DNA from: Mariniflexile maritimum
GTDB taxonomy: Bacteria; Bacteroidota; Bacteroidia; Flavobacteriales; Flavobacteriaceae
Assembly (NCBI RefSeq): GCF_009746565.1
Contig: NZ_WRPN01000003.1
Span: 355,168 to 419,167 of the forward strand
DNA length: 64,000 nt
Direction of reading: 5' to 3'
Shown here: positions 57,933-64,000 of the stretch, piece after piece
Numbering within the stretch: the first letter of the stretch is position 1
How the letters are laid out: each line of letters begins with the position of its first letter
Translations under genes and position numbers: made by a program
The notes under the pieces: model-generated
What the model saw: only the letters and a program-made list of their open reading frames with translations
Told to the model about the DNA's origin: nothing
The model's database searches: none

Positions 57933-58361
57933 TTAATCAATATCGTCATCTTCTTCCTCTTCATCGTAATCGGCATCGGCGTCATCGTCCATGTCGTCAT
58001 CGTCGTCGTCGTCCGTATCCACATCGTCTGAATCGGTATCAGTATCGGTGTCGTCGTCATCGTCCGTATCCAGATCGTCATCGGCATCCACTTTCACTTC
58101 CTCAAAATCAACGCCCGAAGTATCATCGGCCACATCGGCATCATCATCGTTAAAGTCTTCCATAGCTTGTACAAGTCGCTTACCAACTTTTACTAAATAA
58201 ATCGTGTCATCGGTTCTTACTTCAACAGCCTCTATGATTTCGTTTTGGGCATTTCTAAACGAGATAATATCCGTTTCGTCGTATCCGTCGGGAAATTTTT
58301 CAACAAGAAGATTTAAAATATCTTCGTTCAATTTTTTGTAATCTACAATTTTGCGTAACAT
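57933..58361 (-). CDS. Small protein with a long Asp-rich repetitive tail
   Basis: 142 aa. Residues 1-~70 form a compact domain (VDYKKLNEDILNLLVEKFPDGYDETDIISFRNAQNEIIEAVEV, TIYLVKVGK). Residues ~71-142 are almost entirely Asp/Glu with Thr/Val/Ala, coded by tandem GAT/GAC triplets, so length may vary by slippage. Such a tail could bind Ca2+/Mg2+, basic proteins or polyamines; this is inference. It follows the deoxyhypusine-synthase-like gene by 16 bp. No catalytic motif. Confidence 0.75.
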   Translation of the reverse strand: MLRKIVDYKKLNEDILNLLVEKFPDGYDETDIISFRNAQNEIIEAVEVRTDDTIYLVKVGKRLVQAMEDFNDDDADVADDTSGVDFEEVKVDADDDLDTDDDDDTDTDTDSDDVDTDDDDDDDMDDDADADYDEEEEDDDID

Positions 58362-58377
58362 TTTTATTGGGTTGGGG

Positions 58378-59355
58378 TTATTGGTCTAACAAATATGCAA
58401 AAATTAATGGTGCTACAATGGTTGCATCACTTTCTATAATATATTTTGGGGTATCGATGTCTAGTTTGCCCCAGGTTATTTTTTCGTTTGGTACGGCCCC
58501 GGAATACGACCCGTAACTGGTTGTGGAGTCGCTAATTTGACAGAAATAGCTCCAAAACGGAATGTCGTGCATTTCCATATCCTGGTAAAGCATGGGCACT
58601 ACGCAAATAGGGAAATCGCCGGCAATACCACCGCCAATTTGGAAGAAACCTACGCCTTTTCCAGTTGAATTTTTTGGATACCAATCGGCCAACCACATCA
58701 TGTACTCAATACCGCTTTTGGTGGTTGCGGGTTTTAGTTCGCCTTTGATGCAGTAGGATGCAAAAATATTTCCCATGGTACTGTCTTCCCATCCAGGAAC
58801 TACGATGGGCAGGTTTTTTTCGGCTGCTGCCACCATCCAGGAATCTTTAGGGTCAATTTCATAATACTGTTCTAAAACGCCCGAATTAATCATTTGGTAC
58901 ATAAATTCATGCGGAAAATAGCGTTCGCCCGCTTTATCGGCCTTATTCCAAATATGGAACAGATGTGCCTGTAATCGCCTAAAGGCTTCTTCTTCTGGAA
59001 TACAGGTATCGGTTACGCGGTTATAATGGTTTTCCAACAAGTCCCATTCTTCCTGGGGTGATAGATCCCTGTAATTTGGCACCCTTTTATAGGAGTTGTG
59101 CGCTACTAAATTCATAATGTCCTCTTCCAAATTGGCACCTGTACAGGAAATGATGTGTATTTTATCTTGACGGATCATTTCAGCCAACGATTTACCCAAT
59201 TCTGCGGTACTCATGGCACCGGCAAGGGTTACCATCATTTTGCCGCCTTCCAGCAAATGGGTTTCGTACCCTTTTGCTGCATCAACCAACGCTGCTGAAT
59301 TGAAGTGCAAATAGTGTTTTTCTATAAATTTTGAAATTGGTCCTTTAGTACTCAT
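58378..59355 (-). CDS. Deoxyhypusine synthase family protein (polyamine aminobutyl transferase)
   Basis: 325 aa from ATG 59355 (MSTKGPISKFIEKHY); ATG 59364 is three codons earlier. NAD-binding Rossmann-like fold with VTLAGAMSTAELG, SCTGANLEEDI, VPGWEDSTMGN, GGGIAGDFPI and the C-terminal NEKITWGKLDI, whose WGK Lys aligns with the catalytic Lys of deoxyhypusine synthase. Bacteria lack eIF5A; bacterial members are thought to transfer an aminobutyl group from spermidine to putrescine or agmatine-type amines (homospermidine synthase-like). Overlaps the agmatinase homologue by 11 bp. Confidence 0.88.
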   Translation of the reverse strand: MSTKGPISKFIEKHYLHFNSAALVDAAKGYETHLLEGGKMMVTLAGAMSTAELGKSLAEMIRQDKIHIISCTGANLEEDIMNLVAHNSYKRVPNYRDLSPQEEWDLLENHYNRVTDTCIPEEEAFRRLQAHLFHIWNKADKAGERYFPHEFMYQMINSGVLEQYYEIDPKDSWMVAAAEKNLPIVVPGWEDSTMGNIFASYCIKGELKPATTKSGIEYMMWLADWYPKNSTGKGVGFFQIGGGIAGDFPICVVPMLYQDMEMHDIPFWSYFCQISDSTTSYGSYSGAVPNEKITWGKLDIDTPKYIIESDATIVAPLIFAYLLDQ

Positions 59356-60283
59356 CGTCGTCATTAAATTTTGAGGCGTTATTTTTTTGTTTAGAGTTGT
59401 CGTAGGTGTTATCGTAATCGTCCCCCACTTCTTGATCCATAAATTTATAACTTAACATTTTATAATACAATTTTGCGGCCAAAAAATCGGAGGCTTTTTG
59501 TTTTGGGTTTGGGCAAAGCTCTACCATATCAAAGCCTACCACGTTTTTTTCGGCAAACACTTGCTTTAAAAAGTCGAGGGTTTCGTACCAAAACAACCCA
59601 CCTGGTTGGGGCAATGTGGTATTGGGCATGATGGAAATATCGAGTCCGTTTAGGCAAAAATTGATAAATACGTTGTCCGTCATTTGGTCTATGGCCGCAT
59701 CCATCCAGGTATCATCCACCGCCATTTCGTGGGCAAAAAAGGTTTTATCGGTATCGATGATGGTTTTTTCTTTTGCGCTCATGGAACGAATGCCTACCTG
59801 AATTAAATTGGTCAATTGGTTGGCTTCGGAAAGGGCACAGGCATTATTTATGGTACTGCCATTATAATTTTTGCGTACGTTGGTATGCGCTCCAATATGC
59901 AGCACGGTTAAACTGGGGAACATTTCGTTGAACGCACGAATGGTACCGATTGAAACCGTATGCTCGCCACCAATTAATGTTACAAACTTATTTTTTTTGA
60001 TGAACTTTTTTGTGGTTTGGTGAACGGCATCTACCAAGGCTTCGGGCGACTTGCTTTCTTGAACGGCATCGGCTAGATAAATACCTTGTTGATAGACTTC
60101 GGTATCGGTTTCAATATCATAAAGTTCGGTGTTTTTTGAAGCATTTAAAAACGCCTCGAGTCCCTGTTCTGCACCTTTTTGATTGGTACTTGTGCCATCA
60201 AAAGGCACTGGAATCAAAACTATTTTAGCCTGTTCTAACTTGGCGAACTCTTCCGGAATGCCGGCATACGTGTTATTTGTCAT
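59345..60283 (-). CDS. Agmatinase/arginase-fold protein with degenerate Mn site
   Basis: 312 aa, full length for the ureohydrolase family and collinear with flavobacterial agmatinases (VLIPVPFDGTST, LIGGEHTVSIG, QPGGLFWYETL). Of the six Mn ligands only H108 (GGEH) and H133 remain. The DAHxD motif reads G131-A-H-T-N135, the DxD of the FDxDGLDP motif reads C210-L-N212, and the Glu of the usual PEPGG is Gln226. I checked these codons directly. It is unlikely to hydrolyse agmatine. Overlaps speA by 11 bp and the DHS-like gene by 11 bp, so it is translated with them. Acidic/Asn-rich C-terminus. Confidence 0.88.
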   Translation of the reverse strand: MTNNTYAGIPEEFAKLEQAKIVLIPVPFDGTSTNQKGAEQGLEAFLNASKNTELYDIETDTEVYQQGIYLADAVQESKSPEALVDAVHQTTKKFIKKNKFVTLIGGEHTVSIGTIRAFNEMFPSLTVLHIGAHTNVRKNYNGSTINNACALSEANQLTNLIQVGIRSMSAKEKTIIDTDKTFFAHEMAVDDTWMDAAIDQMTDNVFINFCLNGLDISIMPNTTLPQPGGLFWYETLDFLKQVFAEKNVVGFDMVELCPNPKQKASDFLAAKLYYKMLSYKFMDQEVGDDYDNTYDNSKQKNNASKFNDDDEY

Positions 60284-61670
60284 AACCTAAAATTTTAAGT
60301 AAGTCTTCACTTTTTTGTTGTTCACTAAATAATTTCGTGGTAATGTTACCATCGGCATCCCTATCAATTAAAATATGTTTTGGCGACGGAATCAAGCAGT
60401 GTTGCAGCCCCCCAAAACCACCAATGGTTTCTTGGTAAGCGCCAATATTGAAAAAGCCAATGTACAAGGGTTTTTCCTTATTGTATTTTGGCAAATAAAT
60501 GGCGTTCATGTGTTGTTCGCTATTGTAATAATCATCGCTATCGCAGGTCAAGCCCCCCAACAGCACGCGTTCGTAACTATCGTTCCAGCGGTTTACCGGC
60601 AGCATTACAAAGCGTTTGTTAATGGCCCAGGTATCAGGCAATGTGGTAATGAACGATGAATTGATCATGTTCCATTTTTCGCGGTCGTTTTGCTGTTTTT
60701 GGTACAGAACCTCGTAAATGGCACCGCCGCTTTCGCCCACGGTAAAGCTTCCGAACTCGGTAAAAATATGGGGTACCTCTACTTCTTCTTCATCGCAAAC
60801 CAATTTAATTTGGTTCAATATTTCATCAACCATGTATTCATAATCAAAATCGAATGCCAAGGAGTTTTTTATGGGGAAACCACCGCCAATGTTCAAACTG
60901 TCCAAGCTGGGGCAGATGCGTTTTAGGCTGGTATATACTTTTAAGCATTTTGCCAACTCGTTCCAATAATAGGCGTTGTCGCGAATGCCCGTATTGATGA
61001 AAAAATGAAGCATCTTGAGCTTCACCTTTTTGTTTTCCTTAATTTGGCTTCTGTAAAAGGGCAGGATGTTTTTGTAGCCAATGCCCAATCGGGATGTATA
61101 GAACTCGAATTTGGGTTCTTCCTCTGAAGCAATTCGGATGCCTATATTGAATTTTCCTTTAATTTCCTTGGAGAGCAAATCGATTTCTTCATAATTATCA
61201 ATAATGGGAATGCAGTTTTTGTGCCCACTGTTGATCAATTTTGCAATGTTGGTTATGTATTGGTCTCTTTTGAAGCCGTTACTTATTACATAGGTTTTAT
61301 CGGTTATCTTGCCTTCTGCCTTTAAACTTTCAACTATATCAATATCGAACGCCGATGAGGTTTCAATATGGATGTCGTTCTTTAAGGCCTCATCGAGCAC
61401 ATGCTTAAAATGGGAGCTTTTTGTGCAATAGCAATAGCTGTATTTGCCTTTGTACTTGTTTTTTTTAATGGCGGCATCAAACCACTTTTTGGCGCGGTTT
61501 ATATTGTTTGATATTTGCGGCAAATAGGTAAACTTTAATGGGGCGCCATATTGTTCAACCAAGCCCATGAGGTCGATGCCGTGGAACTCCAGGTTTTTAT
61601 CGTTTAGATCAAATTCTTCTTGTGGAAAATAAAAAGATTGATTAATGAGATCAATATATTTGGTATTCAT
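60273..61670 (-). CDS. speA: Arginine decarboxylase (alanine-racemase-fold, PLP)
   Basis: 465 aa. PLP-binding Lys in YCYCTKSSHFKHVLDEAL (~88), LNIGGGFPI glycine loop, FTEFGSFTVGESGG and the C-terminal catalytic Cys in LLGGLTCDSDDYYN (~375). It is shorter than E. coli SpeA and of the type common in Bacteroidota. It converts arginine to agmatine. Its ATG overlaps the stop of a 51-codon upstream frame (ATGA), and its end overlaps the agmatinase homologue. Confidence 0.9.
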   Translation of the reverse strand: MNTKYIDLINQSFYFPQEEFDLNDKNLEFHGIDLMGLVEQYGAPLKFTYLPQISNNINRAKKWFDAAIKKNKYKGKYSYCYCTKSSHFKHVLDEALKNDIHIETSSAFDIDIVESLKAEGKITDKTYVISNGFKRDQYITNIAKLINSGHKNCIPIIDNYEEIDLLSKEIKGKFNIGIRIASEEEPKFEFYTSRLGIGYKNILPFYRSQIKENKKVKLKMLHFFINTGIRDNAYYWNELAKCLKVYTSLKRICPSLDSLNIGGGFPIKNSLAFDFDYEYMVDEILNQIKLVCDEEEVEVPHIFTEFGSFTVGESGGAIYEVLYQKQQNDREKWNMINSSFITTLPDTWAINKRFVMLPVNRWNDSYERVLLGGLTCDSDDYYNSEQHMNAIYLPKYNKEKPLYIGFFNIGAYQETIGGFGGLQHCLIPSPKHILIDRDADGNITTKLFSEQQKSEDLLKILGYDK

Positions 61671-61822
61671 TCTGTGTTTTTAAGGGTAAATTTTTCTGAT
61701 AATTTTTTAAAGTTAAGAAACCTGAGCTTCCTATCAAATAATTTTTCCCATAAATCAAATTTGGATTTGGCTTTGCGTAGTTGGTACAAAGCCATAAATA
61801 TGCTGGCTACCAGCAATAGCAT
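61667..61822 (-). CDS. Putative 51-aa membrane peptide coupled to speA
   Basis: ATG 61822 opens a frame of 51 codons whose TGA (61669-61667) overlaps the speA ATG as ATGA. It begins with a hydrophobic helix (MLLLVASIFMALYQL), then a strongly basic amphipathic stretch (RKAKSKFDLWEKLFDRKLRF) and a Lys-rich end. The exact 4-base overlap and the helix-plus-basic-tail design argue for a real gene. It may be a leader controlling speA or a small membrane protein. The 178 bp before it are AT-rich without further features I can name. Confidence 0.55.
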   Translation of the reverse strand: MLLLVASIFMALYQLRKAKSKFDLWEKLFDRKLRFLNFKKLSEKFTLKNTE

Positions 61823-62000
61823 ATCCAGAAGTTAGCTTTAAAATTTGGTTGCTTTTCCTGTAAGCTGCTCTTGAAAATAACTTCTCGGTTTTTAAAAGCC
61901 CAAAGATATAAATACGTTTCAATTTGCTAAGTAATTACATTACAAATGAAATATAAAAAATTTAATTTTATAAGGAATTAAGAAAAATTTTTGAAAAATT

Positions 62001-62879
62001 TTAAAGCATCTTCAAGGTATTCAATTCCTGTTCGGTTAAGTGTTTCCAATGCCCACGCGGAATGTCCTTTTTGGTAAGGTGCCCAATGGCAACGCAATCC
62101 AGATTAACGATTTCGTATTTAAAATGATCGAAAATGGTGCGGATGATGGTATTGCCCGTGTTTTTTATTTTCAGGCCAATTTCTTTTTTTGAGGCACCAT
62201 CAATATAGCTAATTTCCTCGACCTGTATGAGCTTGTCCTCAAATTTAAAGCCGTTTTGTATGGCTTTTAGGTCTTCCAGTTTTAGGTTTTTATCCAGTTC
62301 TACATGAAATAATCGAGCTATCCCTTTTTTGGAATTGGTAAATTTTTCGACAATCGCGTCGTCGTTTGTAAACAATAGCAAGCCTTTAGAGTTTCTTCCC
62401 AAACGGCCAATAGGCTTTATGCGTGAGGTTGTGGCATTGGCGACCAGATCCATTACCGTTCTGCCTTTGCCCTCACTGGTTGTTGTGGCAAATCCTTTGG
62501 GCTTGTTCAACAACACATAGGCTTTTTTTTCAGGATTGATGCGGGCGCCATCGTAACGCACTTCGTCTTCAAGCTTTACTTTATAGCCCATTTCGGTAAT
62601 AATTTTTCCGTTTACGGTTACAAGTCCGGTTGCAATGTGCACATCGGCTTCCCTGCGCGAGCACATACCCGAATTGGCCACGTATTTATTAAGGCGAATC
62701 TCATCGGGATTCGTGGTTTTTTTAACGGGAGGGTTCACGTTTTTTATAGGTGCATTGCCTCTAGCATAACTTTTGCCTTTGGACGCGCTTCCGCCCCTGC
62801 TTAAGGGTTTATTGCCGCCATTTTGCTGTCCTCTTCCTGAAGGTTTCCCTTTTCCGCTTGTTCCCTGCTGTCTGCTCAT
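62001..62879 (-). CDS. RsuA/RluB-type pseudouridine synthase homologue lacking the catalytic Asp
   Basis: 292 aa. Gly/Ser/Lys/Arg-rich disordered N-terminus (1-~55), S4 RNA-binding domain (~60-110, RLNKYVANSGMCSRREAD), then the RsuA-family domain (NKPKGFATTTSE). The signature GRLDxxTxGLL reads GRL-G161-RNSKGLLLFTND: the catalytic Asp is Gly (codon 62399-62397). The later motif usually NRxVRRxFE reads NTIIRTIFD. It keeps the fold and the LTKKDIPRGHWKHLTEQEL end. Likely an RNA-binding protein without isomerase activity. TATCTTTG at 62904-62897 may be its -7 box. Confidence 0.85.
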   Translation of the reverse strand: MSRQQGTSGKGKPSGRGQQNGGNKPLSRGGSASKGKSYARGNAPIKNVNPPVKKTTNPDEIRLNKYVANSGMCSRREADVHIATGLVTVNGKIITEMGYKVKLEDEVRYDGARINPEKKAYVLLNKPKGFATTTSEGKGRTVMDLVANATTSRIKPIGRLGRNSKGLLLFTNDDAIVEKFTNSKKGIARLFHVELDKNLKLEDLKAIQNGFKFEDKLIQVEEISYIDGASKKEIGLKIKNTGNTIIRTIFDHFKYEIVNLDCVAIGHLTKKDIPRGHWKHLTEQELNTLKML

Positions 62880-62896
62880 TACGTTATTTTTTTTTG

Positions 62897-62904
62897 CAAA
62901 GATA
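62897..62904 (-). promoter_or_regulatory. Possible -7 promoter box for the 62879 gene
   Basis: TATCTTTG on the reverse strand, 17 nt before the ATG; the -33 TTG is not convincing. Just upstream lie direct GATTTACGATTT repeats (62911-62948). Confidence 0.4.
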
Positions 62905-62963
62905 CTTTTTAAATTTACGATTTACGATTTTTGATTTACGATTTACAATTTTAATAAAACCCG

Positions 62964-62984
62964 AGAAGCAGCCTTATGGCTTCT
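62964..62984 (-). terminator. Terminator after the UbiA-family gene
   Basis: AGAAGC/GCTTCT stem with a GCC-TTAT-GGC inner hairpin, followed on the reverse strand by CGGGTTTTATT. Confidence 0.5.
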
Positions 62985-63001
62985 GGTTTTTATTTGTGTT
63001 T

Positions 63002-63892
63002 TTACAAAATCCTATTAAGCAACACGTTTATATCTATCAACAAAATACTGAAAACACCCAATACAATGATGAACTTTAAAATATTGTGCCCAATAACATA
63101 GTGCCATTTTGTTTTGGACCACCAAAGCAGCACAAGAAAAACAACAAGTAAAACAATGCTTAAATAAAAGTAAATGTACATGTACCCTATTTTAAATTTA
63201 AACAATAGCAAGTAAATAGGTATTAATGTTAATATGCACAAAAGGGTGAGCATTTTTTTTGAAGCCATTTCGCCATAAACGATGGGGATGGTCTGGTAAT
63301 TTTGCGTGAGGTCGCCTTTAATGTTTTCCAAATCTTTGGTAAGCTCGCGCATAGAAATAAGCAAGAACAAAAAAATGGCATGTACGAATATAACATGCTC
63401 GAAATTTTTGTAGTACATGAAAATGGCAAAAAATGGCGTAATGGTTAAAATGGCCGAGGTTAAATTACCTATAAAAGGCCTTTTTTTTAGTTTATGGGAG
63501 TAAAACCAAATGCCAAAAATATATATGGAAAAGAAAACTACAGCCTTAAACGACACGTAGCTTGCCATAATAACCGCCAAAAAATTAAGCACAAAATAAA
63601 ACGACAGTTTTGTGTTTTGGCTTACCAACCTATCTAAAGTAGATTTAAGTGGGCGGTTAATGAGGTCTTTTTCAGAGTCGTAAAAATTATTGATAATGTA
63701 ACCGCCAGCAATGGTAACCGCCGATGCCAGAACCAGCATGAACAAATTAACATCAAAAACCACTTGGCGCAAGGGCTTATCGTGCGCTAAAATATAAATG
63801 GATGCCAAATACTGGGCAATAACAATAATAAGGATATTGTAACCCCGTATTACAGAAAACATGCTAAAAAACTTAAGTAACCCGTTGTGCAT
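63002..63892 (-). CDS. UbiA-family prenyltransferase
   Basis: 296 aa, eight to nine membrane helices. Both Asp-rich motifs are present: NNFYDSEKDLINRP (~67-80) and TKDLENIKGDLTQNYQTIP (~182-200), which bind Mg2+-prenyl diphosphate. Flavobacterial members with this pattern are often annotated as geranylgeranylglycerol-phosphate geranylgeranyltransferase-like; the acceptor cannot be decided here. It is upstream of the pseudouridine synthase homologue with a terminator between, and divergent from the partial gene at 63965. Confidence 0.85.
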   Translation of the reverse strand: MHNGLLKFFSMFSVIRGYNILIIVIAQYLASIYILAHDKPLRQVVFDVNLFMLVLASAVTIAGGYIINNFYDSEKDLINRPLKSTLDRLVSQNTKLSFYFVLNFLAVIMASYVSFKAVVFFSIYIFGIWFYSHKLKKRPFIGNLTSAILTITPFFAIFMYYKNFEHVIFVHAIFLFLLISMRELTKDLENIKGDLTQNYQTIPIVYGEMASKKMLTLLCILTLIPIYLLLFKFKIGYMYIYFYLSIVLLVVFLVLLWWSKTKWHYVIGHNILKFIIVLGVFSILLIDINVLLNRIL

Positions 63893-63964
63893 TATGATTT
63901 AAAAGAAAAAAGTTGTCCATCTTACTGATAATCAGTAAATTGTTTTAGCCATAAAACATTAACA

Positions 63965-64000
63965 ATGAACAACTTGAGCGCAAATTACGAAAGAATTTTG
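63965..64000 (+). CDS. Start of a gene cut by the window edge (partial)
   Basis: ATG 63965 opens 12 codons, MNNLSANYERIL, running off the end. It is divergent from the UbiA gene with 72 bp between. Too short to identify. Confidence 0.45.
   Translation, partial: MNNLSANYERIL

Noticed and set aside
57991..58200. Plus-strand Ser-rich frame
   Set aside because: Exact antisense of the GAT/GAC repeats of the acidic-tail gene; a compositional shadow.

Overview
The window looks like chromosomal DNA of a marine or environmental member of the Flavobacteriaceae (Bacteroidota). The signs are low G+C, two secreted proteases ending in type IX secretion (T9SS) sorting domains, a b558-type succinate dehydrogenase, a fused CusA-TolC metal pump, DUF4286, and promoter-like TAnnTTTG boxes upstream of several genes. 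It is mostly housekeeping and metabolic sequence. I recognise no rRNA, tRNA, prophage or CRISPR array.

Layout: 1-112 start of exodeoxyribonuclease III; 346-3768 large outer-membrane barrel protein; 3818-9761 heavy-metal efflux cluster (His-rich protein, RND-TolC fusion, adaptor); 9775-14670 M28 peptidase and an sdhC-sdhA-[four-helix-bundle gene]-sdhB operon; 14832-22188 secreted metalloprotease, aminopeptidase P, aspartate kinase with a divergent ACT-like protein, Cys-less thioredoxin, metallophosphoesterase; 22364-25237 polA; 25253-26427 a DUF559 nuclease gene embedded between two arrays of ~100-140 bp direct repeats; 26453-34909 dehydrogenase, mgtE, rsmA, DUF4286, TPR protein, serS, ribF; 35131-38587 second T9SS metalloprotease and a phosphatase; 38750-42319 FAD oxidoreductase and membrane polyferredoxin separated by a RAYT-type transposase framed by inverted palindromes; 42396-44575 two glycosyltransferases.

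From 44893 to 55638 lies a complete methylmalonyl-CoA module: meaB (+) faces an eight-gene minus-strand operon, mce-mmdA-oadG-biotin carrier-oadB-CoA transferase-mutA-mutB. Together they can interconvert succinyl-CoA, methylmalonyl-CoA and propionyl-CoA, with decarboxylation coupled to Na+ export. From 61822 down to 57693 runs a polyamine cluster: a 51-aa membrane peptide overlapping speA by ATGA, arginine decarboxylase, an agmatinase homologue, a deoxyhypusine-synthase-family enzyme and two small proteins, one with a very acidic tail. The window ends with a divergent pseudouridine synthase homologue and a UbiA prenyltransferase.

The observations most worth a second look are: the DUF559/repeat element (25253-26427), whose arrays have matching inverted ends and whose units carry short reading frames with conserved ends; the agmatinase homologue that has lost four of six Mn ligands while its neighbours look intact; the RAYT/palindrome element; the CusA-TolC fusion joint, where A-runs sit beside stop codons in both alternative frames; and the pseudouridine synthase homologue lacking its catalytic Asp.
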